Shown here: positions 43,800 through 51,478 of the stretch, in pieces
Numbering within the stretch: the first letter of the stretch is position 1
Layout: the number at the start of each line of letters is the position of its first letter
DNA from: Nocardia exalbida NBRC 100660
Lineage (GTDB): Bacteria > Actinomycetota > Actinomycetes > Mycobacteriales > Mycobacteriaceae
Direction of reading: 5' to 3'
Length of the DNA: 64,000 nucleotides
Assembly: GCF_000308575.1 (NCBI RefSeq)
Contig: NZ_BAFZ01000032.1
Coordinates: forward strand, 62,001-126,000
Translations under genes and position numbers: made by a program
Notes under the pieces: generated by a model
Databases searched by the model: none
Told to the model about the DNA's origin: nothing
Seen by the model: the letters and a program-made list of their open reading frames with translations, nothing else

Positions 43800-45004
43800 C
43801 GGTCGGTTCCGTATTTGCGCAGCTCCTGCCGGGCGATCACGCCGAGGTGCACCTCGTCGGGACCATCGGCGAAGCGCAGCGAACGAATGCCCGCGAATGC
43901 GCGTGCCAGCGGGAAATCGTCGGAAAGTCCTGCGCCGCCGTGCAACTGGATCGCCATGTCGAGCACCTCTTGGGTCATCCGCGGCACGACCGCCTTGATC
44001 TGGGAGACCTCGCTGCGCGCGCCGGCCAGTCCCTTGGTGTCCAGCAGCCAGGCGGTGTGCAGGACGAGCAATCGCGCCTGGTCGATCGCGACGCGCGCGT
44101 TGGCGATCCGCTCCCGGTTCCCGCCGAGGTTGGCCAGCGGCTTGCCGAACGCCGTGCGCGACAGGGCGCGGCGGCAGCCCAGTTCGAGCGCGCGCTCGGC
44201 CAGGCCGATGGCGCGCATGCAGTGGTGGATGCGGCCGGGGCCGAGGCGGCCCTGGGCGATCTCGAATCCGCGTCCCGGCCCGGCGATCACGGCGTCCAGC
44301 GGAAGGCGCACGTCGGTGAAGGTGACCTCGCCGTGGCCGAAGGGCTCGTCCAGGTAGCCGAAGGTGGTGAGCATCCGTTCGACCCGCACGCCGGGCGTGT
44401 CCAGCGGGACCAGCACCATGGAGTGCCGCTGATACGGGTGCGCCTCCGGGTCGGTGAGCCCCATGAAGATGACGAACGCGCAGTTCGGATGGCCGATGCC
44501 GGTGCTCCACCACTTGCGGCCGTTGAGCACGATCTCCTCGCCGTCCACCACGGCGGTCGCGGCCATATTGGTCGCGTCCGAGGAGGCGACCTCTGGTTCG
44601 GTCATGCAGAACGCCGAGCGGATCGTGCCGTCCAGCAGCGGCCGCAACCACTGCTCCCGCTGCTCGGGGCTGCCGTAGTGCAGCAGGACCTCGGCATTGC
44701 CGGTATCGGGCGCGTTGCAGTTGAACACCTCCGGCGCCCAGCCGGAGGCCCCCATCACCTCGGCCATCGGCGCGTACTCGACGTTGCTCAGGCCCGCCCC
44801 GAGTTCCGGATCGGGAAGGAAGAGGTTCCACAGACCCGCCGCCCGCGCCTTCTCCTTGAGCTCTTCGACCACCGGCGGCACCGCCCAGGGCGATTCGCGC
44901 AGGGCGGCCGCGTGCTCCTCGTCGCGCGGCTCGATCTCGTCGCGCACGAACTGCCGCACCTGCTCGGTGAGGCGGACGGCTCGGTCGGAATGCGTGAAAT
45001 CCAT
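43796..45004 (-). CDS. Acyl-CoA dehydrogenase family protein (ACAD11-like, second copy)
   Basis: A 402-residue flavoprotein: helical N-domain, beta domain with SAFCMTEPEVASSDATNMAAT and KWWSTGIGHPNCAFVIFMGL, and C-terminal helices with QLHGGAGLSDDFPLARAFA and RFADGPDEVHLGVIARQEL. ATG at 45004 has GAGG six bases ahead; ATG at 45010 would leave no room for a ribosome site. First gene of a two-gene operon with the kinase and divergent from a TetR regulator, with two identical 13-base palindromes between. Role probably in breakdown of hydroxylated fatty acids; inference from gene coupling. Confidence 0.88.
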   Translation of the reverse strand: MDFTHSDRAVRLTEQVRQFVRDEIEPRDEEHAAALRESPWAVPPVVEELKEKARAAGLWNLFLPDPELGAGLSNVEYAPMAEVMGASGWAPEVFNCNAPDTGNAEVLLHYGSPEQREQWLRPLLDGTIRSAFCMTEPEVASSDATNMAATAVVDGEEIVLNGRKWWSTGIGHPNCAFVIFMGLTDPEAHPYQRHSMVLVPLDTPGVRVERMLTTFGYLDEPFGHGEVTFTDVRLPLDAVIAGPGRGFEIAQGRLGPGRIHHCMRAIGLAERALELGCRRALSRTAFGKPLANLGGNRERIANARVAIDQARLLVLHTAWLLDTKGLAGARSEVSQIKAVVPRMTQEVLDMAIQLHGGAGLSDDFPLARAFAGIRSLRFADGPDEVHLGVIARQELRKYGTDR

Positions 45005-45023
45005 ACCCATCCTCGTGGCTCGC

Positions 45024-45036
45024 TGAGCATTGCTCA
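45024..45036. promoter_or_regulatory. TetR operator copy 1, TGAGCA-T-TGCTCA
   Basis: A perfect 6-1-6 palindrome 20 bases upstream of the dehydrogenase start. It is identical over 13 bases to the copy at 45069-45081. Centres are 45 bases apart. Confidence 0.75.
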
Positions 45037-45067
45037 ACTTCCGGTCGAGTCCATTGGTAGCATATTG

Positions 45068-45082
45068 TTGAGCATTGCTCAA
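45068..45082. promoter_or_regulatory. TetR operator copy 2, TTGAGCA-T-TGCTCAA
   Basis: A perfect 15-base palindrome ending 13 bases before the TetR start, just ahead of its GAGGAGGG ribosome site. With copy 1 it gives one site per divergent promoter. Confidence 0.78.
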
Positions 45083-45095
45083 TAGAGGAGGGTGG

Positions 45096-45686
45096 ATGAC
45101 CGAGGTTGCCGTGCAGGCGAGCGGCCGCCGCTCGGCGGACGACCGGCGCAGACAACTGATCGGCATCGGTTTGGGCATGCTGATCGATCGCCCCTGGCAC
45201 CAGATCACCATCGACGCGGTCGCGCAGCAGGCGGGCATCTCACGCGGGCTGCTCTTCCACTATTTCCCGACCAAGCAGGACTACTACGCACAGCTGGTGC
45301 ACGCCGCCTCGCAGCGATTCCTGCGCGGTACCGGCCCCGACCCGGACGCCGCCGACCCGCTCGCGTCGATGATCGCCAATTTCGTCGGCTACATGCGCAG
45401 GCGCAGGGGACCGCTGGTGAGCCTGCTCCGCGCCGCCGGGCAGGATCCGGTGCTCGAGTCGATCATGGAGCGGATGCATGACGAGCTGACCGATCGGGTA
45501 TTCGCCGCGCTCGGCAGGCCCGCGCGGTCGACCGCCGAGCGCCTGGTGGTGCGATCGTGGTGGGCCATGGCCGAGGACCTCACGGTGCAGTGGTTGTCGC
45601 GCGACGAAGTAGACCAGGACCGGCTGGACCGGCTGCTGTTCGACACGTTGACCCGGGTGCTCGACTCGGTGGACGCCGAAAGCTGA
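45096..45686 (+). CDS. TetR family regulator of the kinase/acyl-CoA dehydrogenase operon
   Basis: A 196-residue TetR protein. Helix-turn-helix at about residues 15-60 (LIGIGLGMLIDRPWHQITID, AVAQQAGISRGLLFHYFPTKQDYYAQL). ATG at 45096 is preceded by GAGGAGGG. It almost certainly binds the twin palindromes in the 91-base divergent region and derepresses the acyl-CoA dehydrogenase operon when an acyl-CoA ligand accumulates. Binding is inferred from the perfect symmetry and position. It is followed by a 420-base gap. Confidence 0.9.
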   Translation: MTEVAVQASGRRSADDRRRQLIGIGLGMLIDRPWHQITIDAVAQQAGISRGLLFHYFPTKQDYYAQLVHAASQRFLRGTGPDPDAADPLASMIANFVGYMRRRRGPLVSLLRAAGQDPVLESIMERMHDELTDRVFAALGRPARSTAERLVVRSWWAMAEDLTVQWLSRDEVDQDRLDRLLFDTLTRVLDSVDAES

Positions 45687-46106
45687 GCGGTTCGCCCGCC
45701 CCGGGAATCGCCCTGGCGAAACTCCTGCGCGATTCGGGGCGTGCACCGAAATACCCATGGCGCGATGGCCGGTGCGGAGAGTGGCCGGCCCGGTGCCGCC
45801 GAGGGGCGAATCTCGGCGGCACCGGCGTATCCGAACGCGCTGCGGGAGCGCACGCGCCGCCGCGAAGGGAAAGCGCGCCACTCCAGCATAGAGCGATCAA
45901 TGGTCTGGTGCGCGGCGGCGAAGAAGTGCCTGCGACCCGCGGGAAATCATCTCGTGCCGCGTGTGTCGGCCGCGGCACGCCGAATAGTTGGGTGAGATGG
46001 CAAATGAACAGTTTCGCCAGTAGCGGTGGATCGACTATGAATGAGACGTGCCGTTGCCATACGTGATCACTTGTCTGCCATCGACTCTCTCGTGCGGAGA
46101 GCGCTG
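45687..46106. other. Intergenic region with one strong hairpin and no gene seen
   Basis: A 420-base gap. The only clear structure is the 14-pair hairpin at 45790-45825. No tRNA or small gene was recognised. The 3' part (from about 45950) is relatively A/T-rich (GAATAGTTGGGTGAGATGGC) and probably holds the promoter of the next gene. Confidence 0.5.
45790..45825. terminator. Perfect 14-base-pair hairpin downstream of tetR
   Basis: CCGGTGCCGCCGAG pairs with CTCGGCGGCACCGG around an eight-base loop, 104 bases after the tetR stop. There is no U-run. Terminator is the simplest reading; an attenuator or structured RNA is possible. Confidence 0.55.
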
Positions 46107-47690
46107 ATGGTCATCGAACATCCCATCGAGGACGAGGTTACACAGCTGGCGAGGCGGGTCGAGAAGGCCCGTGGACGGCTCGCCTACCAGTTCGATCCGG
46201 CGCTGACCGAGGCGCTGTCGGAGGACGAACTGTATGCCGAACGTGAGCTCGCCGAACGGATTCGCACCCAGGAGCGCGGACAGCGCTGGAAAGAGGCGCA
46301 GGCTGCCGCCGCGGCATCCGACCGCGCCAGGCAGACCACCGAAGCGATCGAGAAGGCCGACATGCGAGACCTCCTGCTCGCCCGCAAGGCGATTGCCGCG
46401 CAACGACGCGAATCCAGCCCGCACGCGAAGCTGGCCTCGCTCTACCGGCATCGGTCCTGGTCGCTGCGCGCGCTGGCCGGTGTCGTCGCGGCGGGCATGC
46501 TGTGGTCGGCGGTCAACGTCCAGCACAACATCGCTCCCGGTGGCGCGACCGATCCGCTGTACTGGTTCAGCTACCTGCTCGAAGGCATGATCAGCGTCTG
46601 CCTGATCATCATCATGATCGGCACCAACAAGGTCGCCGAATGGGGCGTGGTGGACAACCGCCGCCAGGTCGCGACCGCCGAAATGGCCCTGCTGGCCTTG
46701 ACCGTTAGCCTCAACACCTACCCGTACCTGCGCGCGGGCGCCTGGTACGACGCGGCCGTGCACGCCATCGCGCCGGTAATGATCGGTGTCGCGCTGCTTA
46801 TCCACGACGCGGCCAGCGCCCGCTACGGCCTCGCCATCGCCAGGGCCACCGAGCAGGTCCGCGACCTGCCCGACCCGGCCGAGCAGATCCGGCTCACGCT
46901 GCCCCGATACCGGATGCCGGTGGCGCCGGAGGCTCCGGGCATCCCGCACGAGCACGTGATCCCCGACCCGCAGCCCGTCGTGGTGGCGCCCCCGGTGGAG
47001 GTCGTCGACCCGGAGGCGGTGGAGGCCGTCGAAACCAACGGCGCTCAGGTGGAATTCGAAGAGCAGCCCGAGGTCGTGGTGCAGGTCGAGAAGAAGCGGC
47101 CGCCGGTCGAGGCGCCGCGCAAGCCGGTGCTGCCCGAGTCCATCGAAGACCTCGACGCGATGGATGTCTTCCAGACGCGTCCGACGACGCCGGTGAAGGT
47201 CGAGGACACCGACGTCGCGATCGCCGCCAACGGCGCGCCCTCGACCAACGGCAAGAAACTCGTCGCGAGCGAGCCTGTCGCGCCCGCACCGGTTCCGGCG
47301 GCCAAGTCCGAGGACCGGCCGGCCGCGCGGGTGCCCGTCGAAGAGCCCGCCGCGGCGAAGGTGGTCGTCCGGCAGCCGTCCGCGGCCAAGCCGAACACCA
47401 CGGTCTCCGAGGCGGAGGGGCCGACGGCCGAACTCCCGGCAGTCACCCGGCGTCCGTCGGCCGAGGTGAAGAGCGACGGTCCGGCGCCGGAGCCGAAGAA
47501 CGGCAAGGACACTCCCAAGCCCGACGTCGCGCAGCCGCCGACGGCCCGCACCCCGGATATCTACGACACCGGTTCTTTCCGCGTCGCCGACATCCTGGAG
47601 CAGGAACTCGCCGAGTTGCAGGCCGAACGCCGCCGCGCTCGCGCGGCGAGCAGGCAGCGTTCCGCCTCGACAGCGGGCCGCGAGTCCTAG
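46107..47690 (+). CDS. DUF2637/SpdB-like four-helix membrane protein with long disordered tail
   Basis: A 527-residue protein in three parts: a charged, probably coiled-coil N-terminus (1-115; LSEDELYAERELAERIRTQE), four membrane helices (about 119-140, 151-172, 188-205, 213-234) and a Pro/Glu/Lys-rich tail of nearly 290 residues ending in a short basic helix (ILEQELAELQAERRRARAAS). The helical part, with WSAVNVQHNI and YWFSYLLEGMISVCL, resembles DUF2637/SpdB proteins of actinomycete plasmids and integrative elements, which act in conjugal spread. No other transfer gene is near. ATG at 46107 has GGAGA six bases upstream; earlier GTG starts exist. Confidence 0.65.
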   Translation: MVIEHPIEDEVTQLARRVEKARGRLAYQFDPALTEALSEDELYAERELAERIRTQERGQRWKEAQAAAAASDRARQTTEAIEKADMRDLLLARKAIAAQRRESSPHAKLASLYRHRSWSLRALAGVVAAGMLWSAVNVQHNIAPGGATDPLYWFSYLLEGMISVCLIIIMIGTNKVAEWGVVDNRRQVATAEMALLALTVSLNTYPYLRAGAWYDAAVHAIAPVMIGVALLIHDAASARYGLAIARATEQVRDLPDPAEQIRLTLPRYRMPVAPEAPGIPHEHVIPDPQPVVVAPPVEVVDPEAVEAVETNGAQVEFEEQPEVVVQVEKKRPPVEAPRKPVLPESIEDLDAMDVFQTRPTTPVKVEDTDVAIAANGAPSTNGKKLVASEPVAPAPVPAAKSEDRPAARVPVEEPAAAKVVVRQPSAAKPNTTVSEAEGPTAELPAVTRRPSAEVKSDGPAPEPKNGKDTPKPDVAQPPTARTPDIYDTGSFRVADILEQELAELQAERRRARAASRQRSASTAGRES

Positions 47691-47707
47691 CGAGCCCCGT
47701 CTTCGAC

Positions 47708-47742
47708 GATGCCCGCCCGCGCACTAGGCGCGGGCGGGCATC
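47708..47742 (+). terminator. Perfect 15-base-pair terminator hairpin
   Basis: GATGCCCGCCCGCGC pairs with GCGCGGGCGGGCATC around loop ACTAG, 17 bases after the stop of the DUF2637-like gene. Very stable; a short T-containing stretch (GGCGTCTTCGG) follows. Confidence 0.82.
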
Positions 47743-47885
47743 GGCGTCTTCGGGCACCGCTCGGGATCGGGTCGCCGCTGTGGTCAGGAGGCCGCTCACG
47801 GCGTCGGCGGACCGACTGCTGAGAGCGGATCTGCCGAGGGCAGCGAGGGAGCGGTTCGGCGCCGCGTGTGCGGCACCGTGGAGCC

Positions 47886-48491
47886 ATGGCTCACGATGAC
47901 AAGACCCCGATGTTCAGCTGGCGGGCGCGAGAACAACTGCTCAGCCGCCGCATAGTCGTACTCGACGGCGCGCTCGACGACGACAACGGGACGCTGCTGA
48001 TGACCCAGCTGCTCACACTCGCCGCCGAAGACCCGGACGCGGGCATCTCGCTGTGGATCCATTCGCCGGGCGGATCGGTTCCCTCGATGCTCGCCATCCG
48101 CGACGTGATGCGGCTGGTGCCGTGTGAGGTCTCCACGCTCGCGCTCGGATTGGCTTGCAGCGCGGGACAGTTCCTGCTGTCGTCGGGGAGCAAGGGCAGG
48201 CGTTTCGCCCTGCCGCACGCCCGGGTGCTGATGCACCAGGGATCGGCGGGCATCGGCGGCACCGCCGTCGACGTCGAGGTCCAGGCCGACGATCTGCGCT
48301 ACACCGTCGACACGGTGCTCGGCATCATCGCCGAGGACACCGGCCAGCCGTTCGACCGGATCTACGAGGATTCGCTGCACGACCGCTGGTTCACCGCCAC
48401 GCAAGCCAAGGAATACGGCTTCATCGACCACATCGTCGACTCGTTCGGGCAGATCGTCCCGCAACGCCAGCGAATCGGGATCTCGGCATGA
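47886..48491 (+). CDS. clpP: ClpP-type serine protease subunit with intact Ser-His motif
   Basis: A 201-residue ClpP subunit. Oxyanion loop HSPGGSV is normal, nucleophile Ser lies in GLACSAGQFLL (family G-x-A-x-S-x-G), catalytic His in ARVLMHQG, and Asp in the region YEDSLHDRWFTA; KEYGFIDHIV closes the handle. It should form a heptameric ring with the next gene's product and degrade proteins with a Clp ATPase. ATG at 47886 is used. It differs much from ClpP1/ClpP2 of the housekeeping operon, and no clpX or trigger factor gene is adjacent, so this is an accessory clpP pair. The second clpP starts 55 bases later. Confidence 0.88.
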   Translation: MAHDDKTPMFSWRAREQLLSRRIVVLDGALDDDNGTLLMTQLLTLAAEDPDAGISLWIHSPGGSVPSMLAIRDVMRLVPCEVSTLALGLACSAGQFLLSSGSKGRRFALPHARVLMHQGSAGIGGTAVDVEVQADDLRYTVDTVLGIIAEDTGQPFDRIYEDSLHDRWFTATQAKEYGFIDHIVDSFGQIVPQRQRIGISA

Positions 48492-48546
48492 TGCGGCAGC
48501 GCAGCGTGACCACGGAGGGCCCCGCTCGTGCCGGAAGGGACACATT

Positions 48547-49140
48547 GTGAGCACCTACACCATTCCCAATGTGATCGCGCAGCATCCGCGCGGCGGCGAG
48601 CGGATCACCGACATCTACTCCCACCTGCTCGCCGAGCGCATCGTCTACCTCGGCACGCCCATCGACTCGGGCGTGGCCAACGCGCTCATCGCGCAGCTGC
48701 TGCACCTGGAATCGGAGAGCCCCGAGCAGGAGATCAACCTCTACATCAACTGCGAGGGCGGGGATCTGCCCTCTATGCTCGCGGTGTACGACACCATGCA
48801 GCACATCCAGTCACCTGTGCAGACCACCTGCGTCGGTCAGGCGATCGCGGTCGGTGCGGTGTTGCTGGCGGGCGGCGAGCCCGGCCGCCGCGCCATGCTT
48901 CCGCACGCCAGGGCGGTACTGCACCAACCCGCCGCGCGCGGGCAGGGAACGATCCCCGATCTGATCCTGCAGGCCGACGAGCTGGTGCGGATGCGGGCGG
49001 AGATCGAGTCGATCCTGTCGCGGCACACCGGGCAGACGGTGGAGCGGCTGCGGCGCGACACCGACCGCGACCGGGTCTTCACCGCCTCGGCCGCGGTCGA
49101 ATACGGCCTCGTCGATCAGGTCCTGGGGCGGCGGGACTAG
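48547..49140 (+). CDS. ClpP-like subunit lacking the catalytic serine (pseudoprotease)
   Basis: A 197-residue ClpP-fold protein. Where active subunits read GQAASMGA this one reads GQAIAVGA, so the nucleophile is Ala101 (codon GCG, 48847-48849). The oxyanion loop is also changed: INCEGGD instead of INSPGGS. His (AVLHQP) and Asp (RRDTDRDRVFTA) positions are kept, and the rest is well conserved, so it is under selection as a structural or gating subunit. GTG at 48547 is the start. It probably pairs with the upstream active ClpP, as ClpR does in cyanobacteria. Its stop shares CTAG with the opposing regulator's stop. Confidence 0.87.
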   Translation: MSTYTIPNVIAQHPRGGERITDIYSHLLAERIVYLGTPIDSGVANALIAQLLHLESESPEQEINLYINCEGGDLPSMLAVYDTMQHIQSPVQTTCVGQAIAVGAVLLAGGEPGRRAMLPHARAVLHQPAARGQGTIPDLILQADELVRMRAEIESILSRHTGQTVERLRRDTDRDRVFTASAAVEYGLVDQVLGRRD

Positions 49141-49517
49141 GCCGCCAGGGCCATGAGCGTGGGCCCGGCGCCGGAACGCGGCGCCGACCGCTGCAAGAAG
49201 GCGAACCGGCGACGGGCGCGGAGTTCGTCCGCCACCTGGCCGGTGAGCTCACCCAGCGTGGTGCCGAGAGATCCGGCCAGGGCGGCGATCATCTCGCTCG
49301 ACGGCTCCTTGCGGCCTCGCTCCACCTCGGACAGGTACTGCGGGGAAATGCCTGCCCGCCGAGCGGTTTCGGTCAGTGTCTCGCTGCGGTCCTGCCGCAG
49401 GGTGCGCAACTGCTCGCCGAGCACCTCGCGCCACAGGGGTTCCGGCGGCGTCGGCGGGGCCTGCGGCCGGTCGTCGCGTCCACCGGGAATCGAGTGAAGT
49501 CTCGGGTGCTCGCTCAT
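49137..49517 (-). CDS. XRE-type regulator of clp genes (PopR/ClgR-like) with LAA tail
   Basis: A 126-residue protein with one XRE helix-turn-helix at about 35-90 (GEQLRTLRQDRSETLTETAR, RAGISPQYLSEVERGRKEPSSEMI) and the end LMALAA. ClgR and PopR of actinomycetes have the same helix-turn-helix and an Ala-Ala-type C-terminus that makes them substrates of Clp protease (known of the family). Lying tail to tail with the clpP pair, it likely activates those genes and is itself degraded by Clp. Stops overlap in the tetranucleotide CTAG. ATG at 49517 has TACGCT nine bases before it, so the messenger may be leaderless. Confidence 0.85.
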   Translation of the reverse strand: MSEHPRLHSIPGGRDDRPQAPPTPPEPLWREVLGEQLRTLRQDRSETLTETARRAGISPQYLSEVERGRKEPSSEMIAALAGSLGTTLGELTGQVADELRARRRFAFLQRSAPRSGAGPTLMALAA

Positions 49518-49520
49518 GAG

Positions 49521-49567
49521 CAGAGCGTACGGTCCCGGAGCGTGGGTCTGCCCGGCATTACGCTCTG
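49521..49567. promoter_or_regulatory. Spaced inverted repeat CAGAGCGTA / TACGCTCTG between XRE gene and ilvD
   Basis: Two perfect nine-base half-sites in inverted orientation with 29 bases between, in the divergent region. Both contain TACGCT or its complement, so each could also include a -10 element. Could be an autoregulatory site of the XRE protein. Confidence 0.4.
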
Positions 49568-49647
49568 GGCGGACGAGTGCGGCGATATGGGCGGATTCGG
49601 CGTGGTCGCCGCCGTAATCCGAGCGGAGGCGAGCATGATGGGAAACC

Positions 49648-51354
49648 ATGCCCCCGAATTCGAAGGTCTCCGATCTCAAGCCGCGCAGCCGCGACGTCAC
49701 CGATGGCCTGGAGAAGACCGCCGCCCGAGGGATGTTGCGCGCGGTCGGCATGGGCGACGAGGACTGGGAGAAGCCGCAGATCGGCGTGGCCTCCTCGTGG
49801 AACGAGATCACTCCCTGCAATCTGTCCCTGGACCGGCTCGCCCGAGGCTGTAAGGACGGCGTCTTCTCCGGCGGCGGCTTCCCGATGCAGTTCGGCACCA
49901 TCTCGGTCTCCGACGGCATCTCCATGGGTCACGAGGGAATGCATTTCTCCTTGGTTTCGCGTGAGGTGATCGCCGACAGCGTCGAGACGGTGATGCAGGC
50001 CGAGCGGCTCGACGGTTCGGTGCTGCTGGCCGGTTGCGACAAATCACTGCCCGGGATGCTGATGGCCGCGGCCCGGCTGAACCTGTCGAGCGTGTTCCTG
50101 TACGCGGGGTCGATTCTGCCCGGCATCGCCAAGCTCTCCGACGGCAGCGAGCGCGAGGTGACGATCATCGACGCGTTCGAAGCGGTCGGCGCCTGCGCCC
50201 GCGGGCTGATGAGCCGCGAGGACGTGGCCGCCATCGAACGGGCGATCTGTCCCGGCGAGGGCGCCTGCGGCGGCATGTACACCGCCAACACCATGGCCAG
50301 CGCGGCCGAAGCGCTGGGCATGTCGCTGCCCGGCAGCGCGGCGCCGCCCGCGACCGATCGTCGTCGCGACGGTTACGCCCGGCGCAGCGGCGAGGCCGTG
50401 GTCGAGTTGATCCGGCAGGGCATCACTCCCTCCGACATCCTCACCAAACCAGCCTTCGAGAACGCGATCGCGGTCGTCATGGCGTTCGGCGGCTCCACCA
50501 ACGCGGTGCTGCACCTGCTGGCCATCGCGCACGAGGCGAACGTCGATCTGTCGCTGGACGATTTCGCGCGCGTCGGCCGCCGGGTGCCGCACCTCGCCGA
50601 CGTCAAGCCCTTCGGTAAGCACGTGATGACCGACGTGGACCGGATCGGCGGCGTGCCGGTCATGATGAAGGCTTTGCTCGATGCCGGTTTGCTGCACGGC
50701 GACTGCCTGACCGTGACGGGAAAGACGGTGGCGCAGAACCTGGCCGACATCACTCCGCCCGATCCCGACGGCAAGGTGATCCGGGCGATGGCGTCGCCGA
50801 TTCATCCGACCGGTGGCATCACCATCCTGTCCGGTTCGCTCGCGCCGGATGGCGCCGTCGTCAAGTCGGCGGGCTTCGACTCCGACGTATTCACCGGCAC
50901 GGCCCGGGTTTTCGACCGGGAACGAGCGGCGATGGACGCGCTCGAGGACGGCACGATCGCGGCGGGTGATGTGGTCGTCATCCGGTACGAGGGCCCGAAA
51001 GGCGGCCCCGGGATGCGTGAGATGCTGGCCATCACCGCCGCCATCAAAGGCGCGGGACTGGGCAAGGATGTCCTGCTGCTCACCGACGGACGCTTCTCCG
51101 GCGGCACCACAGGCCTGTGTGTCGGGCACGTCGCACCGGAAGCCGTGGACGGCGGCCCGATCGCCTTCGTGCGCCACGGCGACCGGATCCGCCTCGACGT
51201 CGCCGCGGGCACCCTCGACCTGCTGGTCGACGCCGAAGAACTCGCCCGCCGTCGCGAAGGCTGGAAACCCCTGCCACCCCGCTACACCCGCGGTGTCCTG
51301 GCCAAATACACGAAGCTGGTGGGCTCGGCCTCGATCGGGGCCGTCTGCGACTGA
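49648..51354 (+). CDS. ilvD: Dihydroxy-acid dehydratase
   Basis: A 568-residue Fe-S enzyme of valine, isoleucine and CoA precursor synthesis that dehydrates dihydroxy acids to 2-keto acids. Cluster cysteines are in TPCNLS (Cys57), AGCDKS (Cys130) and [11 protein letters not shown] (Cys207). C-terminal [19 protein letters not shown] is the metal and substrate loop. Length and end match actinobacterial IlvD. ATG at 49648 follows GGGAA. It stands alone and is divergent from the clp regulator; no other ilv gene is near. A hairpin at 51429-51468 separates it from the next, convergent gene. Confidence 0.96.
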   Translation: MPPNSKVSDLKPRSRDVTDGLEKTAARGMLRAVGMGDEDWEKPQIGVASSWNEITPCNLSLDRLARGCKDGVFSGGGFPMQFGTISVSDGISMGHEGMHFSLVSREVIADSVETVMQAERLDGSVLLAGCDKSLPGMLMAAARLNLSSVFLYAGSILPGIAKLSDGSEREVTIIDAFEAVGACARGLMSREDVAAIERAICPGEGACGGMYTANTMASAAEALGMSLPGSAAPPATDRRRDGYARRSGEAVVELIRQGITPSDILTKPAFENAIAVVMAFGGSTNAVLHLLAIAHEANVDLSLDDFARVGRRVPHLADVKPFGKHVMTDVDRIGGVPVMMKALLDAGLLHGDCLTVTGKTVAQNLADITPPDPDGKVIRAMASPIHPTGGITILSGSLAPDGAVVKSAGFDSDVFTGTARVFDRERAAMDALEDGTIAAGDVVVIRYEGPKGGPGMREMLAITAAIKGAGLGKDVLLLTDGRFSGGTTGLCVGHVAPEAVDGGPIAFVRHGDRIRLDVAAGTLDLLVDAEELARRREGWKPLPPRYTRGVLAKYTKLVGSASIGAVCD

Positions 51355-51428
51355 GGGTCTGCCCGAACGACCGTCCGGCCGATCGCCGTCGTCTCCCGCG
51401 ACGAATACCCGGACCGACGACGGGCTCA

Positions 51429-51468
51429 GCAGCCCCGCGCGGAGTGAAATCCCTGCCGCGCGGGCTGC
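51429..51468. terminator. Terminator hairpin between ilvD and hydrolase operon
   Basis: A 13-pair stem with one bulged C (GCAGCCCCGCGCGG with CCGCGCGGGCTGC) and a 13-base loop, in the gap between two convergent units. Works for both strands. Confidence 0.68.
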
Positions 51469-51478
51469 CGAGACCGTA

